From contig CADACC010000011.1 in NCBI GenBank assembly GCA_902786275.1, positions 1 through 51,629 of the forward strand: a DNA stretch of 51,629 nt, given 5' to 3'. The position numbers and the translations under genes were made by a program. Shown here in pieces: positions 42,318-50,975 of this stretch (the stretch's first letter is position 1; every line of letters starts with the position of its first letter). The DNA comes from an uncultured Erysipelotrichaceae bacterium (GTDB lineage Bacteria > Bacillota_I > Bacilli_A > RF39 > UBA660). A model generated the notes under the pieces. That model had not been told where the DNA came from. It searched no databases and saw only the letters and a list, made by a program, of their open reading frames with translations.

Positions 42318-43199
42318 ATGGCAACCGAAAAAAATATACCTAATTTAACTATAAACAAAGTTGAAAATCAAGATGTTTTTGACTATTTAGTTACTGAAGG
42401 ATTAGTTAATGAAAATGAATTATATTTAATTCCTGGCGAAGCTGGTGGCGGAGTTCAAGATGTTATGGTCCATAATGTTGAGAGTCAAGGGTATGGATCG
42501 GTGGTAGACTTAACTGATAATAAAGCTTATTTAGGAGCGGCCGCAAGTAAAAATGTAGTTACTACTGTAAGTCCTCGTTCTACTGATCTCCCTACTTCAG
42601 AGGCTGTAGCTGACTATATTTATGAGCAAACCATTGGGAAAGTAAATATAGAAAGTCGAGATCTTTCTGGGAAAACAACTACTTTATTAGCTGAAACCAA
42701 AGCATTAGTAGGGAGTGATCCTATACAATATGATAGATGGATATGCAAAACAGATGGCGGCTCTAGCGGAATTAGTGATAAACCTACAGGCAGTACAAAT
42801 GCAGGTTTTGTTTGTGAAGTTTTCATGAATAGATTCGCTTCAACTACTGATTACAGATATATATTAATATGTTGGGTTCAAGAAAATAATTATCCATATG
42901 TAGCAATAGTTAATTATAATACTTCATCACTTTCTTGGAAACAATTAATAGATAGTAGTAGTTCTCAAGCATTAGCAAATAAAACTTATAATGGATATAC
43001 ATTAGCTGCGGCATGCGCTAAAGGAGTTGTAACTTCAGTAGATACTAGTGCTAATTTACCAACGTCAAATGCAGTTAAAACATTTGTTGAAGGCAAAGGA
43101 TATATAACTAAGAATGTATCAGACTTAACTAACTATTATAACAAAACAGAGATAGATACTTTAGTAGGGGATATCGAATCTTTGTTAGCAAGTATATAG
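42318..43199 (+). CDS. Fibre/adhesin protein, 293 aa
   Basis: ATG 42318 (AAAGGAGG further up, 16-nt gap), ending TAG. The N-terminus looks like a fibre-attachment helix (NKVENQDVFDYLVTEGLVNE). The middle (GFVCEVFMNRFASTTDYRYI) resembles a knob-like beta domain. The end is helical, ending IDTLVGDIESLLASI. All three Trp are TGG. A GCGGCCGC lies at 42537. First gene of a TGG-only run. Confidence 0.65.
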   Translation: MATEKNIPNLTINKVENQDVFDYLVTEGLVNENELYLIPGEAGGGVQDVMVHNVESQGYGSVVDLTDNKAYLGAAASKNVVTTVSPRSTDLPTSEAVADYIYEQTIGKVNIESRDLSGKTTTLLAETKALVGSDPIQYDRWICKTDGGSSGISDKPTGSTNAGFVCEVFMNRFASTTDYRYILICWVQENNYPYVAIVNYNTSSLSWKQLIDSSSSQALANKTYNGYTLAAACAKGVVTSVDTSANLPTSNAVKTFVEGKGYITKNVSDLTNYYNKTEIDTLVGDIESLLASI

Positions 43200-43208
43200 G
43201 AGGTATTT

Positions 43209-45269
43209 ATGAGTATAGCAAGTGAAATAACAAGATTACAAACAAGCAAAGCTGATATAAAAACACAAGTGAATATTGATGTAGATGATATTAATGAAGG
43301 AACAGACTTTATAGATGAAGAAACTCTTGATGATTATGCAGATTTAATAAAGAATATGCAAGATGCTTATAAACAATACATTCCTATACATACAAAAATG
43401 ATAGCAAAAGGCAATACGACACAAAATGGTACACCAACACCAAGTTCACCAGTACTAGTAAATAATGTAACTGGAGAACAAGTTGTTAGAGTATGTGGAA
43501 AGAACTTATATAATCCAAGTTATAGGACATCTAGCAATAATATTTTTGTAGGAAATGGAACTGCTACAGAAGAAAATGGAACTTTTACTCTAACGGCAAC
43601 TAACACCGATTTATATATGTGGCAAGTAGCAAGTGCAGGAAATCCCTATAATAAAAACACAAATGGAAAACTTTATAACTTCATAGAAGATGAATACACG
43701 ATAACAATAACTAATCAATTAATGGTAGCTAACTACATAACATTCTTTGATGAAAACTTTGTTAGTTTAGGATTTATTGGCTTTGGTGGTGTAGGGTATA
43801 AAAAGACATTTAAAAGAAGTGATAGTAATGTACCAAGCGATGCAAAATATTTTAGTATTAGAATAGGTTATAATCAAGCAGTAGCAGGGGAAACTTATAC
43901 TTTTAGTGTCCAATTAGAAGTCGGCACTTCAAGTACAACCTATGAGCCATATCAAGGAAAAGATTATGAAATAAATTTAGGAAAAAATTTATTTGATAAA
44001 GATAAAGCAACAACAGGTGGGAGGTTAAGCAATGTTAATGGTACAATTTATGCTGAAAGTGGTTATTTTTATTCTAATTTTATAAAAGTCGAGCCGAGTA
44101 CTAGTTATACAAAAAATAGTGCGATAGCAGATGCATACCATAGAGTTTGTTTTTATAGTAGTGCAAGTGAAAGTGGTTATATATCTAAAAGTGAAAGTAA
44201 TGTTTTCACAACACCGAATGATTGTGAATACATAAGATTTTGTGGCATAGATACTGAAATTAATACAACTCAATTAGAAAAAGGAACGACACCAACAACT
44301 TATGCACCATATTTTACGCCAATAGAACTAAACAAAATAGGAAACTACCAAGACTATATAAGAAAAGGTACTGGAAAGAATTTATTTGATAAAAATAATG
44401 CAAATATATTAAATGGTTGGTTAGATAATAATAAAATGGCATTAAGCTCTACACAATTAAATAGATTATTTTATATACCATGTAAAGCAAATACAACATA
44501 TACAATATCAAGAAGTATATTAACAAGTACATTTAGGGTGGCAACTTATAATAGCGAACCATTTCCAACAATTGGCTCATCAGAAGCACAATATGACATT
44601 AGCGGGTTAATAAAAGATAATTCAGCAACAAGTATAACAACAACAACAGGAGCAAATGCTAAATATTTAATTGTACATTATGGTAGATTAGAAACAGACC
44701 TAAATATAGAAGAAAGTTTAAAAACTATCCAAATAGAAGAAAATTCACAAGCGACTTCTTATGAACCTTTTGGTTACAAAGATAAGTGGTATATAGAAAG
44801 AAATGTAGGAAAAGTTGTGTTGGCTAATACTAACTATTTTGCAAGTGGTGGAGTAAGTAATATTTTTTACACAACTTTTATAACTAATTACGCAACTAAC
44901 AATAATATACCTTATTCAAATCAATATACAGGTATAAATAATGTAAATGATGCAGGTGGAATGGGTAGCCAAGCCAATAATACAATAGGTTTTATAAATC
45001 AAAGTGGTTCAACAGTACCTAGACTTTATGTAAAAGACACAAGATTTAGTACTGAAGCAGAATTAAACAATTGGATTAAAAATAACCCTTTGGAAATTTA
45101 TTATGTACTTGCAAATCCTACATACACATTAATAGAAAATGAAGAGTTGATAGAGCAGTTAGATGCAGTACAATTGCAAACAGGTGAAAATAATGTTTTA
45201 GTTAGTGGTGATTTACCAATGATTTTAGACTTATCTAAATATATTCAGATAGCTGAAAATCATTTATAG
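43209..45269 (+). CDS. Modular adhesin, three GKNL-type domains, 686 aa
   Basis: ATG 43209 follows TAGGAGG, ending TAG. Three tandem beta modules each open with GKNLY or GKNLFDK (about 97, 258, 390) and close with a phrase such as QLEVGTSSTTYEP, QLEKGTTPTTYAP or IEENSQATSYEP. These are carbohydrate-binding-like modules of phage adhesins. All four Trp are TGG and the GC-rich palindrome is absent, unlike neighbours. Likely a receptor-binding protein, probably exchanged between phages. Confidence 0.75.
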   Translation: MSIASEITRLQTSKADIKTQVNIDVDDINEGTDFIDEETLDDYADLIKNMQDAYKQYIPIHTKMIAKGNTTQNGTPTPSSPVLVNNVTGEQVVRVCGKNLYNPSYRTSSNNIFVGNGTATEENGTFTLTATNTDLYMWQVASAGNPYNKNTNGKLYNFIEDEYTITITNQLMVANYITFFDENFVSLGFIGFGGVGYKKTFKRSDSNVPSDAKYFSIRIGYNQAVAGETYTFSVQLEVGTSSTTYEPYQGKDYEINLGKNLFDKDKATTGGRLSNVNGTIYAESGYFYSNFIKVEPSTSYTKNSAIADAYHRVCFYSSASESGYISKSESNVFTTPNDCEYIRFCGIDTEINTTQLEKGTTPTTYAPYFTPIELNKIGNYQDYIRKGTGKNLFDKNNANILNGWLDNNKMALSSTQLNRLFYIPCKANTTYTISRSILTSTFRVATYNSEPFPTIGSSEAQYDISGLIKDNSATSITTTTGANAKYLIVHYGRLETDLNIEESLKTIQIEENSQATSYEPFGYKDKWYIERNVGKVVLANTNYFASGGVSNIFYTTFITNYATNNNIPYSNQYTGINNVNDAGGMGSQANNTIGFINQSGSTVPRLYVKDTRFSTEAELNNWIKNNPLEIYYVLANPTYTLIENEELIEQLDAVQLQTGENNVLVSGDLPMILDLSKYIQIAENHL

Positions 45270-45281
45270 AAAGGAGGAGAA

Positions 45282-45917
45282 ATGCCAACAGAAATTAAAG
45301 TTGCAATTATAGGTGGACTTTGCGTAGCTATACTATTAACTATTACAACGGTACAAGCTAACAAACGTAGCAATGATTTAGTACTTTATTGTATTGAAGA
45401 GTTAGCTAAAAAAGTATATGAGTATAATCAACTTATAGACAGAATGTATAAAGTTGAGACCTCAATAACAAGAAGAGGTAATAATGACTATGAATATGGA
45501 ATCTGTACTCCAGGTTATATTTATAATTTACATCATGCTTATGATGTAGCACAAAGAGAGGGCGTCACTATGAAGGAAATAGCGGCCGCCGCATTAGAAA
45601 CTGTATTCTCTTGTTTTATATATTATAATGTGGCTCTTGCAAAAGATGTTCCTCAAATAACAATAGATACAATAGAAGATTTATCAAGAGATTTCTTCTA
45701 TGATTATTATAAACAAATTCAGCCTTATATAAGTGAAGATGATTACAAAAATGCTTATTCACAATCAATGTTAAGTAAGGCTACACATACACAAGGTATT
45801 ATATTTAAAATGACTTTAGATGACTTTATAGAATTAATGTTTTCTAAAGAAAAACCTAATTTAGATTATAATGAATTAGAAAAGAAAATACAATTAAAGA
45901 TAGAAGAAGAGGATTAA
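45282..45917 (+). CDS. Membrane-anchored protein of unknown function, 211 aa
   Basis: ATG 45282 follows AAAGGAGGAG, ending TAA. An N-terminal membrane helix (VAIIGGLCVAILLTITTVQA) is followed by a helical soluble part with a Tyr-rich middle and an acidic end. No Trp. It holds a GCGGCCGC (45582) in an Ala run. Wedged between two adhesin genes. Could be a lysis- or exclusion-type protein; not assigned. Confidence 0.65.
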   Translation: MPTEIKVAIIGGLCVAILLTITTVQANKRSNDLVLYCIEELAKKVYEYNQLIDRMYKVETSITRRGNNDYEYGICTPGYIYNLHHAYDVAQREGVTMKEIAAAALETVFSCFIYYNVALAKDVPQITIDTIEDLSRDFFYDYYKQIQPYISEDDYKNAYSQSMLSKATHTQGIIFKMTLDDFIELMFSKEKPNLDYNELEKKIQLKIEEED

Positions 45918-45931
45918 AAAGGAGAAAATAA

Positions 45932-47443
45932 ATGGCTAAGAAAATACAAGATGGAAATCAAATTGTTACAAATGTAGATTCCAATGATAATTTAACTTTT
46001 TCTATAAAAGATAGTTTTATAGATTCAACTCCTACTACTAATAGTACCAACCTAGTTACAAGCGGAGGAGTTAAATCTGCTCTTGATATTAACACTACCA
46101 ATATAGGACCTTTAAGTAATTTAACAACAACTAATAAAACAAGTTTAGTAAATGCAGTAAATGAAATAAATGCTCCTGGAAAATGGGTATCAGTAGGAGC
46201 AGAAGCACCAGAAAATGGAGAGAGGGTATGGTTTGAAAAAGGAAAGAACTTGTTTGATGGGCAATTGGAACTAGGTATGTATGATGAAACAGGTGCAAAA
46301 GCAACAAACAACGCAAATTATAGAAATGTAGCACCTATAAACGTACAACCAAGTACAACTTATACTTTTTCAATTAATGGAACATCGCAAAAATACGTTA
46401 TTTACCTTTATAAAAAGGATGGCACTTTTATAAGAGTAAATACTTTAACAAGTGGAACATTTACAACACCAGCAGAAGCGTACCTTTTGAATTTTAGATG
46501 TTTTAACACAGATTTTACAAGCGACTATGCTAATCTAAAAATACAACTAGAACAGGGTTCAACTGCAACAACTTATGAACCTTACATAGAAAAATCAATC
46601 AAAGTAGACAATGATGATTTTATCTCAATTAGTGATTTAATAAGTGTAGGAGCAACTGCACCAACTGATGGCAAGAGAGTGTGGTTTCGTAAAAGCAATA
46701 ACTTATTTAATAATAATGCAGAAAGAAAAAATGCTTATATTGTAAATCCAGGTTCGACAGGACAAGTAGTTTCATATAGTTATTCAAGTGCAACATATAG
46801 TTTTGTGAATTGTTGCAAAGTAGGACAAGGCAAAACTTATACGATAAGATGGAAACAAAATCAAACCCCTGCAAGCACAAACGGTAGACAAGGATGTATA
46901 GTAGATAATGACAACATAGTACAGCAATATATGGTAACTTGGCACGATGGTGAGAATTATGATACTTTTACTGCTAATGCAAATGGTTTTCTAATTTTAG
47001 GCACAGACATCTTTGCAACAAACATACAAATATATGAATCAGATATAGAAGAAGGAATATATGTAGATGAAGAAGAGTGGTATAGTAAGCCCAAAGTATT
47101 ATGGGAAAGTAGTACAGGGGTAACAAGTGGTTCAATTACTCTTAACGAAAGCATAGAGAACTATTCTTATATAGAAGTGGAATACTCCATTAACACATAT
47201 TCTTCATTTAGAGGAGTTGCAAGATTGACAAAAAATTCAAGCACCAGCACAGTAGGTTCTTTAGTTGCTGAGTTTGGCAATGGTACTGCTAATGGTATTA
47301 TATGCTGGACTGCAAGAATAGTTATCGATAATGCAAATGCTACAATAGAAAGGAATTATTGCTTAAATTTTACATCCTCAGGAAATACTGCAATGAGTGA
47401 TAACTATATTCGTGTGCTAAAAATATTAGGCTATAAGGAGTAA
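45932..47443 (+). CDS. Modular adhesin, related to the gene at 43209, 503 aa
   Basis: ATG 45932 follows AAAAGGAG, ending TAA. The N-terminus has a fibre-like oligomer region (VDSNDNLTFSIKDSFIDSTP and TSLVNAVNEINAP). Two modules follow, opening GKNLFDG and NNLFNNN. The first closes QLEQGSTATTYEPYIE. SVGAEAPENGERVWFEKGKN and SVGATAPTDGKRVWFRKSNN show the duplication. All eight Trp are TGG. A receptor-binding role is likely. Confidence 0.75.
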   Translation: MAKKIQDGNQIVTNVDSNDNLTFSIKDSFIDSTPTTNSTNLVTSGGVKSALDINTTNIGPLSNLTTTNKTSLVNAVNEINAPGKWVSVGAEAPENGERVWFEKGKNLFDGQLELGMYDETGAKATNNANYRNVAPINVQPSTTYTFSINGTSQKYVIYLYKKDGTFIRVNTLTSGTFTTPAEAYLLNFRCFNTDFTSDYANLKIQLEQGSTATTYEPYIEKSIKVDNDDFISISDLISVGATAPTDGKRVWFRKSNNLFNNNAERKNAYIVNPGSTGQVVSYSYSSATYSFVNCCKVGQGKTYTIRWKQNQTPASTNGRQGCIVDNDNIVQQYMVTWHDGENYDTFTANANGFLILGTDIFATNIQIYESDIEEGIYVDEEEWYSKPKVLWESSTGVTSGSITLNESIENYSYIEVEYSINTYSSFRGVARLTKNSSTSTVGSLVAEFGNGTANGIICWTARIVIDNANATIERNYCLNFTSSGNTAMSDNYIRVLKILGYKE

Positions 47444-47447
47444 ACAA

Positions 47448-47513
47448 ATGAATAATTTATTAGAATTGAATTTCGCAAGTACAATATGGCAAATAATAGG
47501 ATATAAAATATAA
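47448..47513 (+). CDS. Possible 21-residue peptide
   Basis: ATG 47448 follows AAGGAG by seven nt and the ORF ends at TAA with an in-frame TGG (MNNLLELNFASTIWQIIGYK). It may be a real small peptide or the remnant of a gene end left by recombination at the edge of the adhesin block. Weak evidence. Confidence 0.3.
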   Translation: MNNLLELNFASTIWQIIGYKI

Positions 47514-47768
47514 AAAATTTTTTAAAAATTTGGACAAAGTTTTATAAAAATTCTGTGCAAAAAATTATATATTAATGAAAAGGAAAGATAATAATAAAAT
47601 TCTAAAAGTAATATTAAAGAGTATGAGAAACTTATTTAATAGAAATAAGAAAAAATCATAAAAAAGTGTGAGAAGAGAAAATTTTATATTATTAGCTTTT
47701 CTTATAATGAATAAAGGGAAAATGGATTGAATTTTAAATACATACCGACTTAATAATAAAAATAAATT
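47514..47768 (+). other. Non-coding gap after the adhesin block
   Basis: A very AT-rich stretch of about 255 nt opens with an A6T6 palindrome (47512-47523). It holds one 28-codon basic ORF at 47575 without a ribosome site, and one TATAAT-like box near 47704 without a matching -35. No gene is supported. Confidence 0.5.
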
Positions 47769-47813
47769 AAGCCGAGCAATAGGTATTCATTTTCCTATTG
47801 CTCGGCTTTTTTT
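47769..47813 (+). terminator. Strong terminator
   Basis: A perfect 15-bp GC-containing stem (47769-47783 with 47794-47808), 10-nt loop and T7. It closes the fibre cassette. Confidence 0.92.
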
Positions 47814-47837
47814 GTTTATTAAGAAAGGAGTATTGAA

Positions 47838-48299
47838 ATGTCACCATATAATAATTATAATGGAATGATAAATCAGTTATATAGACAAAAAGAAAACATT
47901 GATAATATGATAAATCAATATAGTGCAATGCAACAACAACCACCTGTGCAAAATATAATTAACACTTCTGGATCAACAACAGATATTGATGTAAAATTTT
48001 TAAAAGACAATGAAGATATAGCTAATATTATTATTACAAAAAGAACTTTGTTTATAGATGAAAAAAATTCTAAAATATCTTTAAAAGAGTTGGATGGAGA
48101 AATATCTAAATCTTATGATATTATTGTACCAAAAGACCCAAAAGATATAAAAATAGAAGAATTAGAAGAAAAAATAAAGGGATTGGAGGAAAAAATAAAT
48201 AATGAATATACAGAATCTAATAAGTCAAATGATGATGTCAAAACAACCAATGGAGGCGTTGTTGAACATGCTAAGTCCACAACAAAAATCAATTTTTAA
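47838..48299 (+). CDS. Unrecognised coiled-coil protein, 153 aa
   Basis: ATG 47838 follows AAGAAAGGAG, ending TAA. The N-terminus is Gln/Asn-rich (NQLYRQKENIDNMINQYSAM), the middle a small beta domain and the C-terminal part a Lys/Glu coiled coil (IKIEELEEKIKGLEEKINNE). It resembles small virion-associated proteins of gut phages in pattern. Function unknown. The end overlaps the next gene by 98 bp in another frame. Confidence 0.65.
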   Translation: MSPYNNYNGMINQLYRQKENIDNMINQYSAMQQQPPVQNIINTSGSTTDIDVKFLKDNEDIANIIITKRTLFIDEKNSKISLKELDGEISKSYDIIVPKDPKDIKIEELEEKIKGLEEKINNEYTESNKSNDDVKTTNGGVVEHAKSTTKINF

Positions 48300-48420
48300 T
48301 AATATAAATGGGCAAAGTGAAGAAAAGCAAGCAGAAGAAATAGCTAAAATGTGTAATGAAAAAGGAATTACAAAAGACCAACTAGCAAGTATGCTTGAAA
48401 TGATGCGCGGACGCCACTAA
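48202..48420 (+). CDS. Small helical protein, 72 aa, overlapping
   Basis: ATG 48202 follows GGAGG within the previous gene and the gene ends at TAA. It is Met/Gln-rich and helical (NLISQMMMSKQPMEALLNML, then KGITKDQLASMLEMMRG), as in small DNA-linked or chaperone-like phage proteins. Family unknown. The long out-of-frame overlap is unusual here. Confidence 0.6.
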   Translation: MNIQNLISQMMMSKQPMEALLNMLSPQQKSIFNNINGQSEEKQAEEIAKMCNEKGITKDQLASMLEMMRGRH

Positions 48421-48468
48421 AAGATCTTTAGATCTGGGTAATACGATGTAGGCACCGGCTGCCGCATC
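48402..48468 (+). other. GC-armed hairpin region after the small gene
   Basis: GATGCG (48402-48407, last codons) can pair with CGCATC (48463-48468), enclosing the hairpin AGATC-TTTA-GATCT (48422-48435). The design resembles the element at 35786: an outer GC-rich arm at a stop codon and an inner AT hairpin. No T run. Confidence 0.45.
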
Positions 48469-48507
48469 TTATTATATATAAAAATTTAAAGAAGGGAGAG
48501 AATTAAA

Positions 48508-49083
48508 ATGGGAGAATCAACTGGAATGTCAGCTGCTGATGTATTAGCATTAACAAGAAACCATGATGGAGATAATCTATTTGGAGGTTCAATGGGAATC
48601 TTTTCTTTAATAATTATCTTTATTCTATTGTTTGGTGGAAATGGAGGTTTCTGGGGAAATGGAACTGCCGCTGCTTTAGGAACTGCAGACCTTCAAAATA
48701 GTTTATACTTTCAGAGCCAAGATGCTACACTACGTGGTTTAGCTGCAGGTCAAGCTAGTGTAAATGACACAGTTTTAACAACTAATTATAATAATTTAGT
48801 AGCTATGAAAGATATCCAACAACAAATATCTAATAGTATTGCTGCTATTGGTAATTTAGTAACAACAGAAAACTCTGCAACAAGACAATTAATTCAAGAT
48901 AATTATATTAGAGAATTAAGCGATAAACTTCAAACAACAAGAGATGCTTTATCAAATGCAAATCAAACTGCTACATTAACTGCTGCAGTTCAAAATTCTA
49001 CTGATACAATCTTAAATTCACAAGGTAGATATGTAATGAACCCACCTTGCTATACAGGTTGTGGATGCGGAAACTTATATTAA
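48508..49083 (+). CDS. Membrane/virion-associated protein, 191 aa
   Basis: ATG 48508 follows GAAGGGAG, ending TAA. An N-terminal hydrophobic segment (GIFSLIIIFILLFGGNGG) precedes Gly-rich and helical parts, ending MNPPCYTGCGCGNLY with four Cys. Similar Cys-ended proteins are common near the end of gut-phage structural regions, as I recall. Function unknown. The single Trp is TGG. Confidence 0.7.
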   Translation: MGESTGMSAADVLALTRNHDGDNLFGGSMGIFSLIIIFILLFGGNGGFWGNGTAAALGTADLQNSLYFQSQDATLRGLAAGQASVNDTVLTTNYNNLVAMKDIQQQISNSIAAIGNLVTTENSATRQLIQDNYIRELSDKLQTTRDALSNANQTATLTAAVQNSTDTILNSQGRYVMNPPCYTGCGCGNLY

Positions 49084-49093
49084 TAAATAATTC

Positions 49094-49161
49094 CTTGCGG
49101 GAACCGCGCAAGTTGACTTTAGGCGGGAGCTGGGAATCTTTAACCGGCTCCCGCATTTTTT
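49094..49161 (+). terminator. Two hairpins, the second a strong terminator
   Basis: CTTGCG (49094-49099) pairs with CGCAAG (49107-49112). GCGGGAGC (49123-49130) pairs with GCTCCCGC (49147-49154) and is followed by T6. The stems are unusually GC-rich for this genome. Confidence 0.85.
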
Positions 49162-49182
49162 ATTTGGAAAGGAGATTGAAAA

Positions 49183-49533
49183 ATGGATGATAATACAATT
49201 TATGTTTCTAATGTAGAAATTCTTGATGATATGGTAGTATTAATTCCTAATAGAGATATTAGAGTTTTAATAAATTGTGGTTGTTATGGGTTGGTTATAT
49301 GTTGTGGAGCAACTGCCGCATCTAATCTACCTGTTGCAATAAGATTTGGCGAAGAAGATATACCTGTTTTATGTAAAGCAGGAAATACTATGTATGCAAA
49401 TCAATTAAAGAAAAGAATGAGATACCCTATTATGTTTGGAAATCAAAATGAAAATTATGAAAATGGGCAATTCGTAGTTCTATCAAAGGTTTCTCCTAGA
49501 GGTATTGCTGCTACTGAACCTACAAGTGTTTAA
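49183..49533 (+). CDS. Unrecognised small protein, 116 aa
   Basis: ATG 49183 follows AAAGGAG, ending TAA. The protein is beta-rich with a Cys-rich middle (NCGCYGLVICCG). No Trp. Possible virion or metal-binding protein; not assigned. It opens a run of tightly packed small genes. Confidence 0.6.
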   Translation: MDDNTIYVSNVEILDDMVVLIPNRDIRVLINCGCYGLVICCGATAASNLPVAIRFGEEDIPVLCKAGNTMYANQLKKRMRYPIMFGNQNENYENGQFVVLSKVSPRGIAATEPTSV

Positions 49534-49535
49534 CT

Positions 49536-49727
49536 ATGAATGATGGAATAGATGCCCTAGATTTATTATCGGTTTTAATGACTTACATTAGTTTACATAA
49601 TTATGAACTTAACGAAAAGCAAAATAAAAAACTTGATGAAATAATTTTTGATATAGAAAGAAAATTAGAATATCAAGATAAAATGCTTGAAAAAATTTGG
49701 AAAGGGATAAATAAAAATGGAAAATAA
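49536..49727 (+). CDS. Small helical protein, 63 aa
   Basis: ATG 49536 lies three nt after the previous stop. Coiled coil (LNEKQNKKLDEIIFDIERKL). It overlaps the next gene by 11 bp. Family unknown. Confidence 0.6.
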   Translation: MNDGIDALDLLSVLMTYISLHNYELNEKQNKKLDEIIFDIERKLEYQDKMLEKIWKGINKNGK

Positions 49728-50145
49728 AGAATATATTATGAAATTCTTATCTTTAACAGAAGACAAGAAAAAAGAAGAGGCGGCCGCAGTAGTTTGTGAA
49801 ATGCTAGATTCTATGGAAGAAGAAGATAAAGAATGATATGACCAAAAAATATATGAAACTGTTGAAGGTAAAGTTTTGACAGAAGCTAGAGCAAGAACTC
49901 TTATAAATAATATGACTCCAATGGGTATGAAATGAGAGTTAGCAGAAACAGAAACATTAAGAAATGACCAATCAATTAGACCTGTTGACTTTTGAATAGT
50001 AATGAATAGTGCATATAATGATTATCATGATTTATTTGCAGAAAATCTTGATTATTATGTAAAATACACAAATAATTTTATTAAAGATGAAGATGCAGTT
50101 GATGATAAAGTATATTATTATTTTACTATGATACCTAAAAAATAA
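49717..50145 (+). CDS. Unrecognised acidic protein, 142 aa
   Basis: ATG 49717 lies inside the end of the previous gene, with AAAGGG as site, ending TAA. Three TGA codons are Trp (KEWYDQ, MKWELAET, DFWIVMNS), which fall in well-formed helical phrases. NotI-type GCGGCCGC at 49780. The standard code hides it. As I recall, related gut-phage proteins have Trp at the KW and DFW positions. Function unknown. Confidence 0.7.
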
Positions 50146-50154
50146 TTTTAGCAC

Positions 50155-50202
50155 TTGGCCCTTTTTATATGATTTATTCACACGAAATTTGAAATACAAT
50201 AG
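50155..50202 (+). promoter_or_regulatory. Candidate phage promoter signature
   Basis: TTGGCC (50155-50160), then TACAATAGAAAG starting 37 nt after GG (50195), then a ribosome site (AAAAGGAG). No terminator hairpin was seen in front. Confidence 0.3.
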
Positions 50203-50232
50203 AAAGAGAGAAAATAAAAAGGAGATGAAAAT

Positions 50233-50937
50233 ATGAGTCCACAACAGGTTGACTTGACAGAGTTAGGGACTTTTATAGGAAGCCTTATTTTTGTATGCTT
50301 TATTATTTATAAAACTTGTAAAGTACAATTTGAAAAATATTTTGAAAATGCTTCTTTTGAAAGAAAACCTAAGAAAGCTGACATAGTTAAACATAACCAA
50401 ATTAATACAGAAATTCAAGACAATTTAGTTAAAGCCAGAGATATATTAAATGCAGATTCTGCTCGTGTTCATTTGATTCATAATGGAACTCATTATCTTC
50501 CAGGCGTATCTTCTTTGAAAGTAAATTGTGCTTATGAATCAGTAAAATATGGGATAAAATCTTATCAAATGTTATTGATGGAGATTCCTATTCCTATTTC
50601 ATCTGCTTTTATTGAGAAAATGCTTGACAATAGAGATATAGTTCAATGTGGAGATATAGATAGTTGTATGGCACAGCACGAAGATTCTTGAAATAAATTT
50701 GCTGCGTTTATACAAGTAGAAAAAGGAATTCAAAATCAAGCTTTATCAGCAGTATTATTAAAAGATGTGGATGGGGAACCTATGGGATTTGTTACTTTTG
50801 GATATGAAGATAAAGAAGCTTTTTTAGAAAAACCAGAAGAATTATATAAGATAGGTTATTATATAGAACAAGAAATTCAAAAGTTGAGTAATTTAGATAA
50901 TTCCCCATCTACAAAAAATAAAAAATTTAAAAAATAA
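50233..50937 (+). CDS. Membrane-anchored GAF-like domain protein, 234 aa
   Basis: ATG 50233 follows AAAAGGAG, ending TAA. One TGA (EDSWNKFA) is Trp. A single membrane helix (about 12-28, GSLIFVCFIIYKTCK) is followed by a soluble domain with SARVHLIHNGTHYLPG, MEIPIPISSAFIEK and GEPMGFVTFGYED. The alternation of strands resembles a GAF sensor domain. A membrane-bound sensor in a phage late region is unusual. A role at the host membrane is inferred, not shown. Confidence 0.65.
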
Positions 50938-50941
50938 TTTT

Positions 50942-50974
50942 AGAGTGAATATGAAAAAATATTCACTCTTTTTT
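50942..50974 (+). terminator. Terminator
   Basis: A perfect 11-bp stem (50942-50952 with 50959-50969), 6-nt loop and T6. Confidence 0.88.
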
Positions 50975-50975
50975 C

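Noticed and set aside
43209-47443. Diversity-generating retroelement acting on the adhesins
   Set aside because: No reverse transcriptase and no adenine-mutated template/variable pair were seen in the window.
47575-47661. 28-residue basic peptide
   Set aside because: No ribosome site and composition follows the AT-rich background.
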